Positions 8,334 through 17,124 of a stretch of DNA of 64,000 bases are shown here, one piece after another (position 1 is the stretch's first letter; every line of letters begins with the position of its first letter). Made by a program: the position numbers and the translations under genes. Source of the DNA: Candidatus Aegiribacteria sp. MLS_C (GTDB lineage: Bacteria > Fermentibacterota > Fermentibacteria > Fermentibacterales > JCC-6); contig LQBI01000032.1 of assembly GCA_002030045.1 (NCBI GenBank), positions 152,487 through 216,486 of the forward strand, in the 5' to 3' direction. Below the pieces are notes generated by a model. That model was not told where the DNA came from, ran no database searches, and was given only the letters and a program-made list of their open reading frames with translations.

Positions 8334-9088
8334 TGCTCGCCGAGGACGAGGGATTCGAAGGTCCGTCGGAGGGAGACCAGGCAGTCCGTGAAGGGTCCGG
8401 AGAGCCGGGACCTGGGATCGGGCAGGTGGATGGTCTCCCTCCTCACAACCGTTCCCGGCCGGTGCCCCAGTACTATTACCTTCTCAGCCAGGTATACCGC
8501 TTCCTCGATGTTATGGGTGACGAAGATCACTGTGGTTGAGGATTCCTTCCAGAGTTCTCTGAGGCTGTTCTGAAGCTCCTGGCTGGTCCTGGTGTCCAGT
8601 GAGCTGAAGGGCTCGTCCAGCAGGAGCAGGTCCGGTCCCATGACCAGGGCCCGGGCAAGGGCGACCCTCTGTTGCATCCCTCCGGAGAGCTGGTGCGGGT
8701 ATGACCCCGCAAAGGATGAGAGACCCACCATGTCCAGCATGCGGGCGACCTCCCCGTGTCTCCTGTCCCTGTCCATACCCGCCGCCCGCAGCGGGAACTC
8801 CAGGTTCGAGCGGACGGTCATCCAGGGGAAGAGAGCTCCCTGCTGGAAGACGTACCCCACCACCGGGACGCCCCCTCCGCGCCCGGTCATCATGGTTACA
8901 GTTCCGGAATCCGGCACCTCCAGTCCCGCCAGAGTCCTCAGCAGAGTGGTCTTGCCGCACCCGGTGGGTCCCAGGACGCAGAGGAAGTCACCCCTGTCCA
9001 CCTGGAAGCTCACCGGGCCAAGGGCGTGCAGTTCCCCATCCTGTTCCCTGTAGGTCACTGACAGGCCTGTCACGCTCAGCGCCTCCAT
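8312..9088 (-). CDS. NitT/TauT-family ABC importer ATP-binding protein
   Basis: A 258-residue ABC ATPase: Walker A GPTGCGKTTLLRTLAG, Q-loop VFQQGALFPWMTV, signature LSGGMQQRVALARALVMGP, Walker B LLLLDEPFSSLD and switch FVTHNIEEAVYLA. The last motif and the permease/lipoprotein partners place it with SsuB/TauB/ThiZ-type importers. It starts 1 base after the permease stop and its end overlaps tonB by 22 bases. The substrate of this family cannot be read from the ATPase. Confidence 0.93.
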   Translation of the reverse strand: MEALSVTGLSVTYREQDGELHALGPVSFQVDRGDFLCVLGPTGCGKTTLLRTLAGLEVPDSGTVTMMTGRGGGVPVVGYVFQQGALFPWMTVRSNLEFPLRAAGMDRDRRHGEVARMLDMVGLSSFAGSYPHQLSGGMQQRVALARALVMGPDLLLLDEPFSSLDTRTSQELQNSLRELWKESSTTVIFVTHNIEEAVYLAEKVIVLGHRPGTVVRRETIHLPDPRSRLSGPFTDCLVSLRRTFESLVLGEHQSSTKS

Positions 9089-9089
9089 C

Positions 9090-9974
9090 TCACCTCTCCC
9101 TGCTCCGGAGTACCAGCGATCCCTCCCCCAGCGCTTCCAGGCCCCTGGAGAACAGAGCTCCGATCAGGGCCACCACCATGATGCTGGCCAGCATCACGTC
9201 GTACCTGGAGAGCTGGTAGGAGTACCTTATCATGTAGCCGATCCCGGAATTGGCGCCGGGCAGCATCTCGGCGGCCACTATCACCATCCAGCACCTTCCT
9301 ATCCCCATTCTCAGGCCGTGGAATATATCGGGCAGGGCCGACGGCACTACCACCCGGGTGAAGGTCAGGAGTTTCCCCGCGCCAAGTATGCGGGCGGCCT
9401 CCAGGTGGAGTTTCCGTACGCTCCGCACTCCCTGCATGGTGCCCAGGATGATGGGGAAGACGCCTCCCCAGAACAGTATGAATACCATGCCCAGCTGCAG
9501 TTCGTTCAGTATGTGCCTCCGGTAGACCAGTTCCTCCAGGCCCAGGACCTGGGTCAGTGTCCTGGCCCTGAAGACCATTATGGACAGCGGAAGCAGTGCA
9601 ATGGCGGAGAGGGGCCGGGCCATCTCCACTATCAGGGAGAGGAACCTTCGGAAGCAGCCGTAGGCTCCCATGAGAAGACCCAGGGGTATGCCCGCCAGTA
9701 CGGCGATCGAGAAACCGACCATGACCCGTGAAACACTCACGAATGCGCTCCACGCGATGGATCCCTGGGACAGCAGATCCGTGGCGGGGTGAGCCAGGAC
9801 CGAGAATACCCTTCCCGGAGAGGGGAAAAGGGTTTCCCTCCCCCCTCCGGTGGAAAGGGTCCATACCAGGAGGAGAAGGGCCGGCAGCAGGAGACCCTGC
9901 AGGACACCCGCAAAGCCGCCGGAAAGCCCCCTGCTGAGCAGGCTCCCCTTCGTGGCTGCCGCTGTTCTCTTCAC
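9090..9974 (-). CDS. NitT/TauT-family ABC importer permease
   Basis: A 294-residue membrane protein with about six helices and a BPD-type permease coupling motif near EAARILGAGKLLTFTRVVVPSA split across the cytoplasmic loop (EAA...G...P pattern). GIGRCWMVIVAAEMLPG is the usual SsuC-like segment before the last helices. It overlaps the binding-protein gene by 4 bases and is followed 1 base later by the ATPase, forming a compact three-gene importer operon. Confidence 0.92.
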   Translation of the reverse strand: MKRTAAATKGSLLSRGLSGGFAGVLQGLLLPALLLLVWTLSTGGGRETLFPSPGRVFSVLAHPATDLLSQGSIAWSAFVSVSRVMVGFSIAVLAGIPLGLLMGAYGCFRRFLSLIVEMARPLSAIALLPLSIMVFRARTLTQVLGLEELVYRRHILNELQLGMVFILFWGGVFPIILGTMQGVRSVRKLHLEAARILGAGKLLTFTRVVVPSALPDIFHGLRMGIGRCWMVIVAAEMLPGANSGIGYMIRYSYQLSRYDVMLASIMVVALIGALFSRGLEALGEGSLVLRSRER

Positions 9975-11155
9975 TCAGCCTGGGGCAGCAGGGTGAAGTC
10001 GCAGAGGAAGGACATGTTCGCTACGTCGTCCTTCTCCGCCAGAGGGCCTGTGAGGGAATTCAGGGCCCTCATCTGGTCCAGTATCGCCGCCATGTCGCCC
10101 ATCCATTCTTCCGTGACCTCGGTACTGTATCCGCTGGTGGCCATTGAGACCAGTTCAACTTCCAGCGGGTTGCCTATCCACTCCGCCGCGGCTTCGGCGG
10201 CGTCCTCCGGATTCCGGTTGATGTAGTCGGTGGCGGCGACGAAGAGTCTGAGGGCGGCCGCCACATCTTCCGGCCTGCCCGTGATGGCGGCTCCGGTGGC
10301 GGCTATGGCGCAGCAGGGATGGTTCGCCAGGTCCCCGGGAGGAAGGTCCGAGAGTTCGGCCACGCACTTCCCGATCCCGCTGTGCTCCGCCAGGGCGCAG
10401 GCCGGGTTGTTGGAGACGTAGCCGTGTACAGTTCCGTTCTGAAGGGCCGGATTGAGGTTAGGCTCTCCCTGGGCGTTGAAGAGGAGCACCTGTGAACCGG
10501 GCTGCGGATTGCCCTGCATGCTCCAGGCCACACCCTCCTCGTTGAGGGCCGACTGGAAAATGACCAGCGCCACCGCCATGGGGCTCTTGAATCCGATGAC
10601 AACGGGTTCTCCGCTTCCGCGGACCCATTCCAGGAAGCTGGCCCAGTCCGTGACCTCCCCGTTGTCCGCAGATACCACCAGCATGTCGCCCCTCGTGTGA
10701 AGCGGGCTCACTATCCTGATCCCGCTGCCCTGGTCAGCGCTTGACACAAAGGAGTTCACGCCTCCGAAACCGATGTCGAAAAGGCCTGCCACCATGTTGT
10801 TCGGCACGTTTATGGCCCCCTGTGACTGCACGAGTTCTATCTCGAGGACCTTCTCGCCGTTCTCCACCAGTGCGTAGTAGCTTTCTCCCAGGGGCTCCAG
10901 GTAAATACCGTAGGCGTCCCTCATAGCCTCGCCGCGGAGAGCGGACACGAATACCGCGGAATGATGGTCGTGGTTGCAGTAGCCGATCTTCAGGAGCGGC
11001 ACCTCGGTGGAGAGATCGGGAGCGGGAAGAGTATCCGCAACGGTCGATGCGGTGTCGGGAACTGTCTCGTCGGACCCGCCGCCGCAACCCGGAACTGTCA
11101 TTACGAAGGTAAGCGAGAGGAAGAGAAGGAAAAGGGGGAACGTTGTCCTGGACAT
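9971..11155 (-). CDS. ABC importer substrate-binding lipoprotein (NMT1/SsuA-like)
   Basis: The leader ends in a VPGC lipobox followed by GGGSDE, so this is a membrane-anchored periplasmic lipoprotein of about 394 residues. The fold signals (LLKIGYCNHDHHSA, then a two-lobed type II binding protein) match NMT1/SsuA/TauA relatives. The start GYCNHDHHSA, with several His and a Cys, is unusual and could suggest a metal or metal-complex ligand; this is speculation. The ATG at 11155 has GGAG 7 bases upstream and is preferred over the in-frame TTG at 11167. First gene of the importer operon, divergent from the HAD-EIIA gene. Confidence 0.85.
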   Translation of the reverse strand: MSRTTFPLFLLFLSLTFVMTVPGCGGGSDETVPDTASTVADTLPAPDLSTEVPLLKIGYCNHDHHSAVFVSALRGEAMRDAYGIYLEPLGESYYALVENGEKVLEIELVQSQGAINVPNNMVAGLFDIGFGGVNSFVSSADQGSGIRIVSPLHTRGDMLVVSADNGEVTDWASFLEWVRGSGEPVVIGFKSPMAVALVIFQSALNEEGVAWSMQGNPQPGSQVLLFNAQGEPNLNPALQNGTVHGYVSNNPACALAEHSGIGKCVAELSDLPPGDLANHPCCAIAATGAAITGRPEDVAAALRLFVAATDYINRNPEDAAEAAAEWIGNPLEVELVSMATSGYSTEVTEEWMGDMAAILDQMRALNSLTGPLAEKDDVANMSFLCDFTLLPQAE

Positions 11156-11330
11156 ATGATTCTCCAATTCGGTGGGTGCTCGAACTACAACCTGCAGTCG
11201 ACGGATCAGGGCCTCACATTTCGAATCACCTCCCCGGATAATGGATACGAGTCGATCGGCAGAATCTGCATACGCATCGCTTCAGGGTCAACCTCAGGTC
11301 ACACATCGGTTTTGCGGGTTCCGGAAACCC

Positions 11331-11430
11331 GGTTAACGCATCGATGCCGTTTCTGTTAACGGGCACGGTGCGGAACGGGAAAAGGATCAGGGGAATGCTC
11401 CGTCCCCTTTTTCGTGAAGGTGCGTTAACC
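11331..11430. promoter_or_regulatory. Inverted 10-bp GTTAAC-centred repeat in a divergent leader
   Basis: GGTTAACGCA at 11331-11340 is repeated exactly as its reverse complement TGCGTTAACC at 11421-11430, 80 bases away, with a third GTTAAC at 11355-11360. They lie between the divergent importer operon and the HAD-EIIA gene. Paired palindromic hexamers in such a gap fit a dimeric repressor or activator binding both ends, but no regulator is identified. Confidence 0.4.
11390..11412 (+). terminator. Intrinsic terminator with no assigned upstream gene
   Basis: GGGGA / TCCCC pair around an 8-base loop, followed by five T on the plus strand. No plus-strand gene lies upstream (the importer operon runs the other way), so it would end a short transcript starting between 11168 and 11390, or act as a leader terminator for the HAD-EIIA gene. 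Confidence 0.5.
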
Positions 11431-11498
11431 CTGCGAGCTGCGGAAATGTGACCGGCCCTTCCCTTTCGCTATATTCGTACTTCGAACACTTTCCAAGA

Positions 11499-13121
11499 AT
11501 GGATGGTCTCTTGAACAAGGACTTTCTGCTTCTGATCGACGCCGACGACACGCTCTGGGAGAGCGCGCTCTTCTTCGTGCGCGCCGAGGAGGATTTTCTC
11601 GGTCTAATGACTGCCCTGGGCGCCCCGTTGGAGGAGGTCAGGCGAACGGTCCACAGGAAGGACATCGAGAGGCTATCCGTGACAGGTTACGGTGCCGGGC
11701 CTTACATGAACACCCTCTCGTCGGTCATGCATGAATTCGTTCCCGCACCTCCCGAGTGGTCCCTGGTGGCACTGGAGGACATACGGCGGTGCCTCATCGG
11801 ACATCCGGTGGTGGTCGCCCCCGGCGTTCATGATACGCTTGCCGAGATATCGGCCATGTCCTTCCGCTCGGTGGTCTACACCATGGGAGAGGAGGGCCAC
11901 CAGAAGGACAAGTTCCTTCGATCGGGTCTCGGGTCTGAGGTGGACGAACTTGCCATCGTACCGGAGAAGACCGTTGATTCCCTGATAGAACTGCTGCATC
12001 GTACAGGATACGGTCCCGAAAGAACGGTCCTGGTCGGCAACAGTCCCAGGTCCGACATCAATCCCGCCACCAGTCTCGGTCTCTTCGCCGTTTATCTGAG
12101 GAGGGACCTCACCTGGGCTGCCGAGCACCAGGAGCTGGCCCATCCTGAACTTGTGGCCGAGATAAGGAGGTTCGATGAACTCCCGGGACTGCTGAGAAAG
12201 TTCTCAGGAAGACTGGGTGTGGAAATGGTCCCGGCGGAGCCGGGAATGGTCCCGGCTGAGCCGGGAATTGTTCGAATGAGTGAAGAACAAGACGGGATGC
12301 CGCAGGTGAACCTGCTCGACGCGCTGGACCCAGGGCTCATAGAGTACAGGACCGACCTGTCAGGCAAGGAGGGGGTCCTGAGAAGGATAGCGGTCCTTGC
12401 CGCCGGCAGCGGAAAGACCGGCGCAGCCGTCGAGGACAGGATCTTCGATGCGCTCATGGAAAGGGAATCCCTGGGTTCGACGGGATTCGGCCACGGAGTG
12501 GCCATACCCCACTGCCGTACAGGAAGCATGGAGACATTCATGGCAGGGCTCCTGGTATCCTCCGAGGGTATCGATTTCGATTCCATCGACGGGGAGAGGG
12601 TCAGGATATTCCCCTTCGTAATAGGTCCCGAATCGGAGCCCCGGGTGTACCTGAGGCTCCTTGCCTCGATAGCGCAGATCTTCAGGCACGAGGACACCAG
12701 GAAGGCGATACTGTCCCTTCGCGACCCGGAGGAGGTCCGGCGGCTGCTCCGGGAACAGGCCAGTCCGAAGGACGAGACCCCTCCCAGAAGACCCGGAATG
12801 AAGATGATGCACGTCTTCGTACAGAACGAGGAGATCTTCGATGACATCCTTCAGGTATTCACCGGGTCGGACTCGATCTCTGCCATGGTCCTGGAGGCCC
12901 GCGAATCCACGGACTACCTGATGAAGGGTCCCTTCTTCGACGGGTTCTGGGATTCCAAGGTCCAGCGCTTCAGCAGGCTGATAGTGGCGGTGGTCCGTGA
13001 CGAACTCGTGAATTCAGCGGTAAGGAGTATCGAGTACGTATGCGGCAGGCTTTCCGACAGGGACGACATAATGGTCACGGTCACCGATCTCCGCTGCACG
13101 CTCGGCTCACTGGGACTCTAG
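11499..13121 (+). CDS. HAD-family phosphatase fused to a PTS EIIA (Ntr/Fru-type) domain and a C-terminal PII-like domain
   Basis: Three parts are visible. An N-terminal HAD hydrolase (motif I DADDTLW, about 220 residues, with VLVGNSPRSDINPA as motif IV) is followed by a linker with a duplicated MVPAEPG unit (12227-12268, a 21-bp tandem repeat). The EIIA type-2 domain (about residues 265-425) carries the phospho-accepting His in HGVAIPHCRTG. The last 110 residues (KMMHVFVQNEEIFDDILQVF onward) resemble the small ferredoxin-like domain seen after antiporter EIIA domains. Downstream lies the eroded end of an Na+/H+ antiporter, which often carries EIIA-like partners. The start is uncertain: an in-frame GTG at 11448 would precede a TATATT -10-like box at 11470, while ATG 11499 or TTG 11511 place the HAD motif at the usual distance. 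I know of no described protein with this exact domain order. Confidence 0.8.
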   Translation: MDGLLNKDFLLLIDADDTLWESALFFVRAEEDFLGLMTALGAPLEEVRRTVHRKDIERLSVTGYGAGPYMNTLSSVMHEFVPAPPEWSLVALEDIRRCLIGHPVVVAPGVHDTLAEISAMSFRSVVYTMGEEGHQKDKFLRSGLGSEVDELAIVPEKTVDSLIELLHRTGYGPERTVLVGNSPRSDINPATSLGLFAVYLRRDLTWAAEHQELAHPELVAEIRRFDELPGLLRKFSGRLGVEMVPAEPGMVPAEPGIVRMSEEQDGMPQVNLLDALDPGLIEYRTDLSGKEGVLRRIAVLAAGSGKTGAAVEDRIFDALMERESLGSTGFGHGVAIPHCRTGSMETFMAGLLVSSEGIDFDSIDGERVRIFPFVIGPESEPRVYLRLLASIAQIFRHEDTRKAILSLRDPEEVRRLLREQASPKDETPPRRPGMKMMHVFVQNEEIFDDILQVFTGSDSISAMVLEARESTDYLMKGPFFDGFWDSKVQRFSRLIVAVVRDELVNSAVRSIEYVCGRLSDRDDIMVTVTDLRCTLGSLGL

Positions 13122-13154
13122 ACTGCTGGCCTTTACATTGACTACACCGGCATC

Positions 13155-13357
13155 ATGCAGGAGACAGCGGGACCGGTCTGCGCGAAGTACTCGCTCACGC
13201 GGTCCGGCGGGATCCATGGTTCCATTCCCGTGAGAATGACTGACCCCACCGTGTCACGGAGCTTCGAATGACCACCATCATAGTCTTCGAGATCATCGGT
13301 CCCATCATGGCCAAGGTCGCACTGAGAAGAGCCGGGGAGATAAGGGATTCCGAGTGA
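13155..13357 (+). pseudogene. Eroded C-terminal pieces of a Kef/Nha-type cation:proton antiporter
   Basis: Two short overlapping reading frames (13155-13271 and 13268-13357, joined by ATGA) each read like the last transmembrane segment plus exit of a CPA-type antiporter: QETAGPVCAKYSLTRSGGI in the first and FEIIGPIMAKVALRRAGEI in the second. The two are about half identical to each other. Neither has the rest of the antiporter. Together with the EIIA-type protein just upstream, this suggests an antiporter locus that has been deleted down to fragments, possibly from two tandem copies. They could be two genuine tiny peptides, but that is less likely. Confidence 0.5.
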
Positions 13358-13364
13358 ACTCCGA

Positions 13365-13385
13365 CCGACCCGCTAGCGGGGTCGG
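13365..13385. terminator. Hairpin at the end of the glycosyltransferase gene
   Basis: CCGACCC / GGGTCGG arms of 7 bases around a 7-base loop overlap the stop codon of the minus-strand glycosyltransferase gene. There is no T tract on either strand, so it may be a processing or weak bidirectional termination structure. Confidence 0.35.
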
Positions 13386-14488
13386 GAAGACCCCTTGTTC
13401 ATGATCTCCTCCACCGCCTCCGCCAGCCTTTCAGCTGCGGCGTCCCAGGTGTAGCCCGCAGCGCGGGCGAGGCATCTTCCGGACATTCCGGCCCTTAACC
13501 CGCCGTCGGAGACCAGCAGGGCGATACCGCGCATCATGTCGGCAACGGAGAGGGGATCCACCAGGATTCCCGCCTCCCCAGCCAGCTCCTCCAGGGCTGT
13601 CCCCGCGGAGACCACAACCGGGGTTCCCGCCGACATGGCTTCGAGCACGGGAAAACCGAATCCCTCCTTGAGCGATGGCATGAGCAGCCCCGCCGCTCCT
13701 GCGTAGAGTTCCCTCAGCCTGTCGTCCTCCACCGACGACACCACGGTGACGGCCTCCCTGGCAGGGCTGTCCTCCAGCTCCCTCATGAAACCCCGGTATG
13801 CCCTGTCCCTTCGGACCACCATCACCAGCGGCGGCACCCCGGCTCCCGTGGCCCGGAGCCGGGCATAGGCGACCAGCAGGCGGGACAGGTTCTTGTATGC
13901 ACGGGCGTTCCCTACATAGAGGAGATACCCGGCCTCACCTGTCCAGGCCGGGCGACCTCCCGGGGGGAAGAGGTCCTGACCCTCGCCGGTGACCCTGATC
14001 CTGTCCCTGCAGCCCGGAAAGACCGTCTCAAACTCGTCCCGGGTCGCCAGGGAGGGTACTGCTATCAGCGCTGCATGGGCGGCCGACCGGAAGATCATAC
14101 GCCGGAAAACCATGCGGGCAAGGATGTTGCGGATCCACAGCGGACCGAAGTATCCGGGAAGGTTCAGAACCATCATATCGTAGACGGATATGCCTGTGGG
14201 TATTCCCGGGCAGGGTCCCGCCATGGAGAAGTTCATGTAGAAATCAGCCCCCGAGGATTCCACCAGGGGTGTGACCCTCCGGCGCTCCTCCCGGCGGAAA
14301 CGGGGGACCGGGCAATGGATCGTTCTTACGGGAATCCGGTCCAGATGGCGGACCGCATCGGGCAGGACCAGCGCCTCCAGCTCCCAGCCCGGCCTTACCC
14401 TTGCAAGCCCGCCCAGGATCCCGAGAATGTGCCGTCCGATCCCGTCCACGTGTTCCTGAAGTGCTCTGGCATCGGCCAGCAGCTTCAT
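13373..14488 (-). CDS. GT4-type glycosyltransferase (GT-B fold)
   Basis: Product of about 371 residues. The C-terminal GT-B lobe shows LLYVGNARAYKNLSRLLVAY and MPSLKEGFGFPVLEAMSAGT, the E-x7-E nucleotide-sugar-binding motif of family GT4. The N-terminal acceptor lobe has DGIGRHI (glycine-rich loop). The ATG at 14488 is chosen because the gene's usual GT4 start (MKLLADARALQEHVDG) is there and GGGAAGCG precedes it; 18 more residues are in frame upstream. It would add a hexose-type sugar to a cell-surface glycan. Solitary, followed by a secreted-protein gene upstream on the same strand. Confidence 0.88.
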   Translation of the reverse strand: MKLLADARALQEHVDGIGRHILGILGGLARVRPGWELEALVLPDAVRHLDRIPVRTIHCPVPRFRREERRRVTPLVESSGADFYMNFSMAGPCPGIPTGISVYDMMVLNLPGYFGPLWIRNILARMVFRRMIFRSAAHAALIAVPSLATRDEFETVFPGCRDRIRVTGEGQDLFPPGGRPAWTGEAGYLLYVGNARAYKNLSRLLVAYARLRATGAGVPPLVMVVRRDRAYRGFMRELEDSPAREAVTVVSSVEDDRLRELYAGAAGLLMPSLKEGFGFPVLEAMSAGTPVVVSAGTALEELAGEAGILVDPLSVADMMRGIALLVSDGGLRAGMSGRCLARAAGYTWDAAAERLAEAVEEIMNKGSSRPR

Positions 14489-14582
14489 GGCGACGCTTCC
14501 CAGACGCCTGCCGCCATACTGCACCGTGGACGACTCTCGCATGCCCGGTCATTCCCGGGTCTGATTGAATACAGGGACAGGA

Positions 14583-17114
14583 CTAGAGCCTCACCAGCCT
14601 GCAGGTGTCCGTTGTCTCCCCGTCGGCGGCCACTGCGAAGTAGACCCCGGCAGGCGCCAAGGGCCCTCCGTCCTCCCTTCCGTCCCATGTGAACGGTCCG
14701 GGTAACACGCTGCGGTCCAGCAGCACCCTTCCGCTCATGTCGTATATCCTGAGGCTGACCTCGGACTCCGCGCCGACCATCAGTGTAACCGAGGCAGAGA
14801 AGGGATTGCGTCCCGCGAGAGAAAGAGAGACATCCTGCATCGATTCGCTAACACTCCCGCCGGTCCCCAGAGGGTCGGGCGTGCAGGCCCAGAGGTCCCA
14901 CTGCAGGTCAACGTCCCGTCTTCCGTAAACGGCCCAGGGCGTACCGTCCATGAAGGCCAGGGAGGCGTCGTCCAGAGCATCCTCGGACAGTGCTGCGTAA
15001 TAGCCCTGCCAGGCACCCCCCGAGAAGGTGTTCGTGTGGAGCTGCGAACTGTCCCATGTCCATGTTACAGTCACCTCCCCCGTCCCCGGCGACGAAATGG
15101 ATGGCCTGGTGCAGCCGGCGTCGGAAGAGACCTGTTCGGGAGGCGTCCATGAAGACCCCGAGCCGTGGCTGACCAGTATGCACCCGGAGTCGTCCTGCCA
15201 GGCGAGCCAGTACTGGCCGTCGCAGTACGTCAGGTCGGCGTACCTTCCCCCTGAGGACGGCGAGGACACCGCGGTCTCAGCGCCGAACGGTCCAGAGTCC
15301 GGGGCGTCCCGGAAGCAGACTACCCAAGCTCCGTCCCTCCTGGCGTGGTAGGCGAGCCCGAACCCGTCATCGCCCCTGGCCACGTCGGGATAGCGTTCGG
15401 CGCCGTCCTCGCAGGATACATCCTGTATGGACGACCATGACGACCCGGTCCAGAAGACACCCTCGATGTCGGTCGAACCGTTCTGCCACTTCTGCCAGAC
15501 CAGCCAGGCCCGGCCTCCGCCCCCGTCGAGGGAGGGTTCGACTTCGTAAGGGTCGCCGTCGGTGAGTATGGTCTCATCGACCCATGCTCCGCCGCTCCAT
15601 CTCGAGATGTAGATGTCGTAGCCCTCGTGGTTGTTGTCCATGCTCTGCCAGGCGCACCATACGTTCCCCTGGCCGTCGCCTCCCACAGTGGGGTGCCAGT
15701 CCCAGTACTCGTGGTCGGAGACCTGGACAGGAGCAGCCCAGGAATCCCCGTCGAAGCAGGTGGACATGACGTTGGCCCTCACGGGGTCCGAAGTGCCGCA
15801 TACGGCGAAGATCATACCGGAGCCCGGGTCGTAGTAGGTGTCCACCCTTCCCTGGGTATGCAGACCGTCGGTGATGTCGAAGGAGAGCCAGCTGTCTGCG
15901 CCTGTCCCGGATGGGGCTCCACCGCCCAGTCCAGAGTGGCGAAGACCGCCGAGCCTGGGCCTGAGGGTGGGATCCCCCAGGAGAACGGCCCCGTCCTCCA
16001 TGTACATGTTGTTCCCCAGCCAGACCCGGAATGCCTCCCCCAGACAGTTTCCGCCGGCAAGGGACTGGTAGTACTCCTGGAAGTCATTCGTATAGTCCAC
16101 CTTGGCCTGGGCCAGGACCGCCAGGCCGTAGGAATCGCACCAGATGTAGCTGTTGGCCAGGTTGTCCACCTCGGTCCATCTGCCGTTCGAGCAGCAGTTG
16201 AGGACGTAGAACGAGGCATGGGGATCCAGCGGAGGGACCTCCAGGTTGTTAAGGGTGCCCGCCCCGGCTGGAGGGGCGCCTGTGTGGAAGCTGCTGCCCC
16301 AGGGGCTGGAGTGGGAAATGAGGTGCACCCACTCGTAGCCGTTCAGCAGTTCGGCCTTGAAATCGTCGGCACAGGTTCCCACCGGATCGCTCTTGGTCAC
16401 CACGGTGGTGTACAGCAGGTCGAGGTATCCGGTCAGTCCCGTGAAGGCCTCCTCGTATGCCAGGGCCCGGTCGGGCAGGACCAGTCCGCCGGTCCTGTAG
16501 GCGTGGTTCCTGGCGAAATAACCGTTGAGCAGGTTCGCCGGGCCGTCGATGGTCATGTACGTGGGTGTGAGCCGTCCCACCCATATCTCCGGAGCTCCGC
16601 CGCTGTAGGATTCGAAAAGACCGTCGGAATCGCTGTCCGTCCAGGTGCCGTTCATGTCCATCAGGTAGACGTCCACCGGATACTCGCCGTACCCGCAGTC
16701 CATCCATCCTGTGGGGATGTCCCCGATGCAGACCGCCCCTGAGAGCCCCTGCGCGTACTCGGCGACAAGGTCGTTCCGAATGTCCGTCGCCGTCCCGCCG
16801 TCGATGAGCCACAACTCCACCGCCCAGCCCTCGTTCTCGAGGTCAGCCTGGTAGGTGGCGAGGGCGTCGGCGATGTCGCCGCTGACGCCTTCCTCCACCA
16901 GGAGTACCACCCTGTCGGACTCGGGGCCGGCCGCTTCCCGGACCACGGTCCTTTCGTAGGGACCCCTCTCCCCCGTGGTCTCCAGTCTGGCGCGGGTGGT
17001 CATGGGCGTCCGTCCTCTGGGATCCATGTACTGGAGCGGCACTCCCTCCGGGGTGGCCGGCAGGGAGGACGCCGAAAGGAGGACGGCGGCGAAAAGCATC
17101 ATCGGACGGTTCAT
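14583..17114 (-). CDS. Secreted C25 (gingipain-like) protein with beta-propeller-like repeats and FlgD-type C-terminal domain
   Basis: About 843 residues. A signal peptide (LFAAVLLSASSLPA) precedes a C25-like caspase-fold domain: the putative catalytic His is in HLISHSSPWG and the Cys in FYVLNCCSNGRW. Residues about 430-760 hold repeated W-rich units (AWQSMDNNHEGYDIY, LVWQKWQNGSTDIEG, LAWQDDSGC) that look like sialidase/propeller blades. The last about 85 residues are a FlgD-like Ig domain (VSLRIYDMSGRVLLDRS...PAGVYFAV) like T9SS or related sorting domains. The ATG at 17114 has GGAG 7 bases upstream. It is probably an exported protease or adhesin anchored or secreted through its C-terminus. 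Whether it is active is uncertain. Confidence 0.8.
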   Translation of the reverse strand: MNRPMMLFAAVLLSASSLPATPEGVPLQYMDPRGRTPMTTRARLETTGERGPYERTVVREAAGPESDRVVLLVEEGVSGDIADALATYQADLENEGWAVELWLIDGGTATDIRNDLVAEYAQGLSGAVCIGDIPTGWMDCGYGEYPVDVYLMDMNGTWTDSDSDGLFESYSGGAPEIWVGRLTPTYMTIDGPANLLNGYFARNHAYRTGGLVLPDRALAYEEAFTGLTGYLDLLYTTVVTKSDPVGTCADDFKAELLNGYEWVHLISHSSPWGSSFHTGAPPAGAGTLNNLEVPPLDPHASFYVLNCCSNGRWTEVDNLANSYIWCDSYGLAVLAQAKVDYTNDFQEYYQSLAGGNCLGEAFRVWLGNNMYMEDGAVLLGDPTLRPRLGGLRHSGLGGGAPSGTGADSWLSFDITDGLHTQGRVDTYYDPGSGMIFAVCGTSDPVRANVMSTCFDGDSWAAPVQVSDHEYWDWHPTVGGDGQGNVWCAWQSMDNNHEGYDIYISRWSGGAWVDETILTDGDPYEVEPSLDGGGGRAWLVWQKWQNGSTDIEGVFWTGSSWSSIQDVSCEDGAERYPDVARGDDGFGLAYHARRDGAWVVCFRDAPDSGPFGAETAVSSPSSGGRYADLTYCDGQYWLAWQDDSGCILVSHGSGSSWTPPEQVSSDAGCTRPSISSPGTGEVTVTWTWDSSQLHTNTFSGGAWQGYYAALSEDALDDASLAFMDGTPWAVYGRRDVDLQWDLWACTPDPLGTGGSVSESMQDVSLSLAGRNPFSASVTLMVGAESEVSLRIYDMSGRVLLDRSVLPGPFTWDGREDGGPLAPAGVYFAVAADGETTDTCRLVRL

Positions 17115-17124
17115 GACGGTTCTC

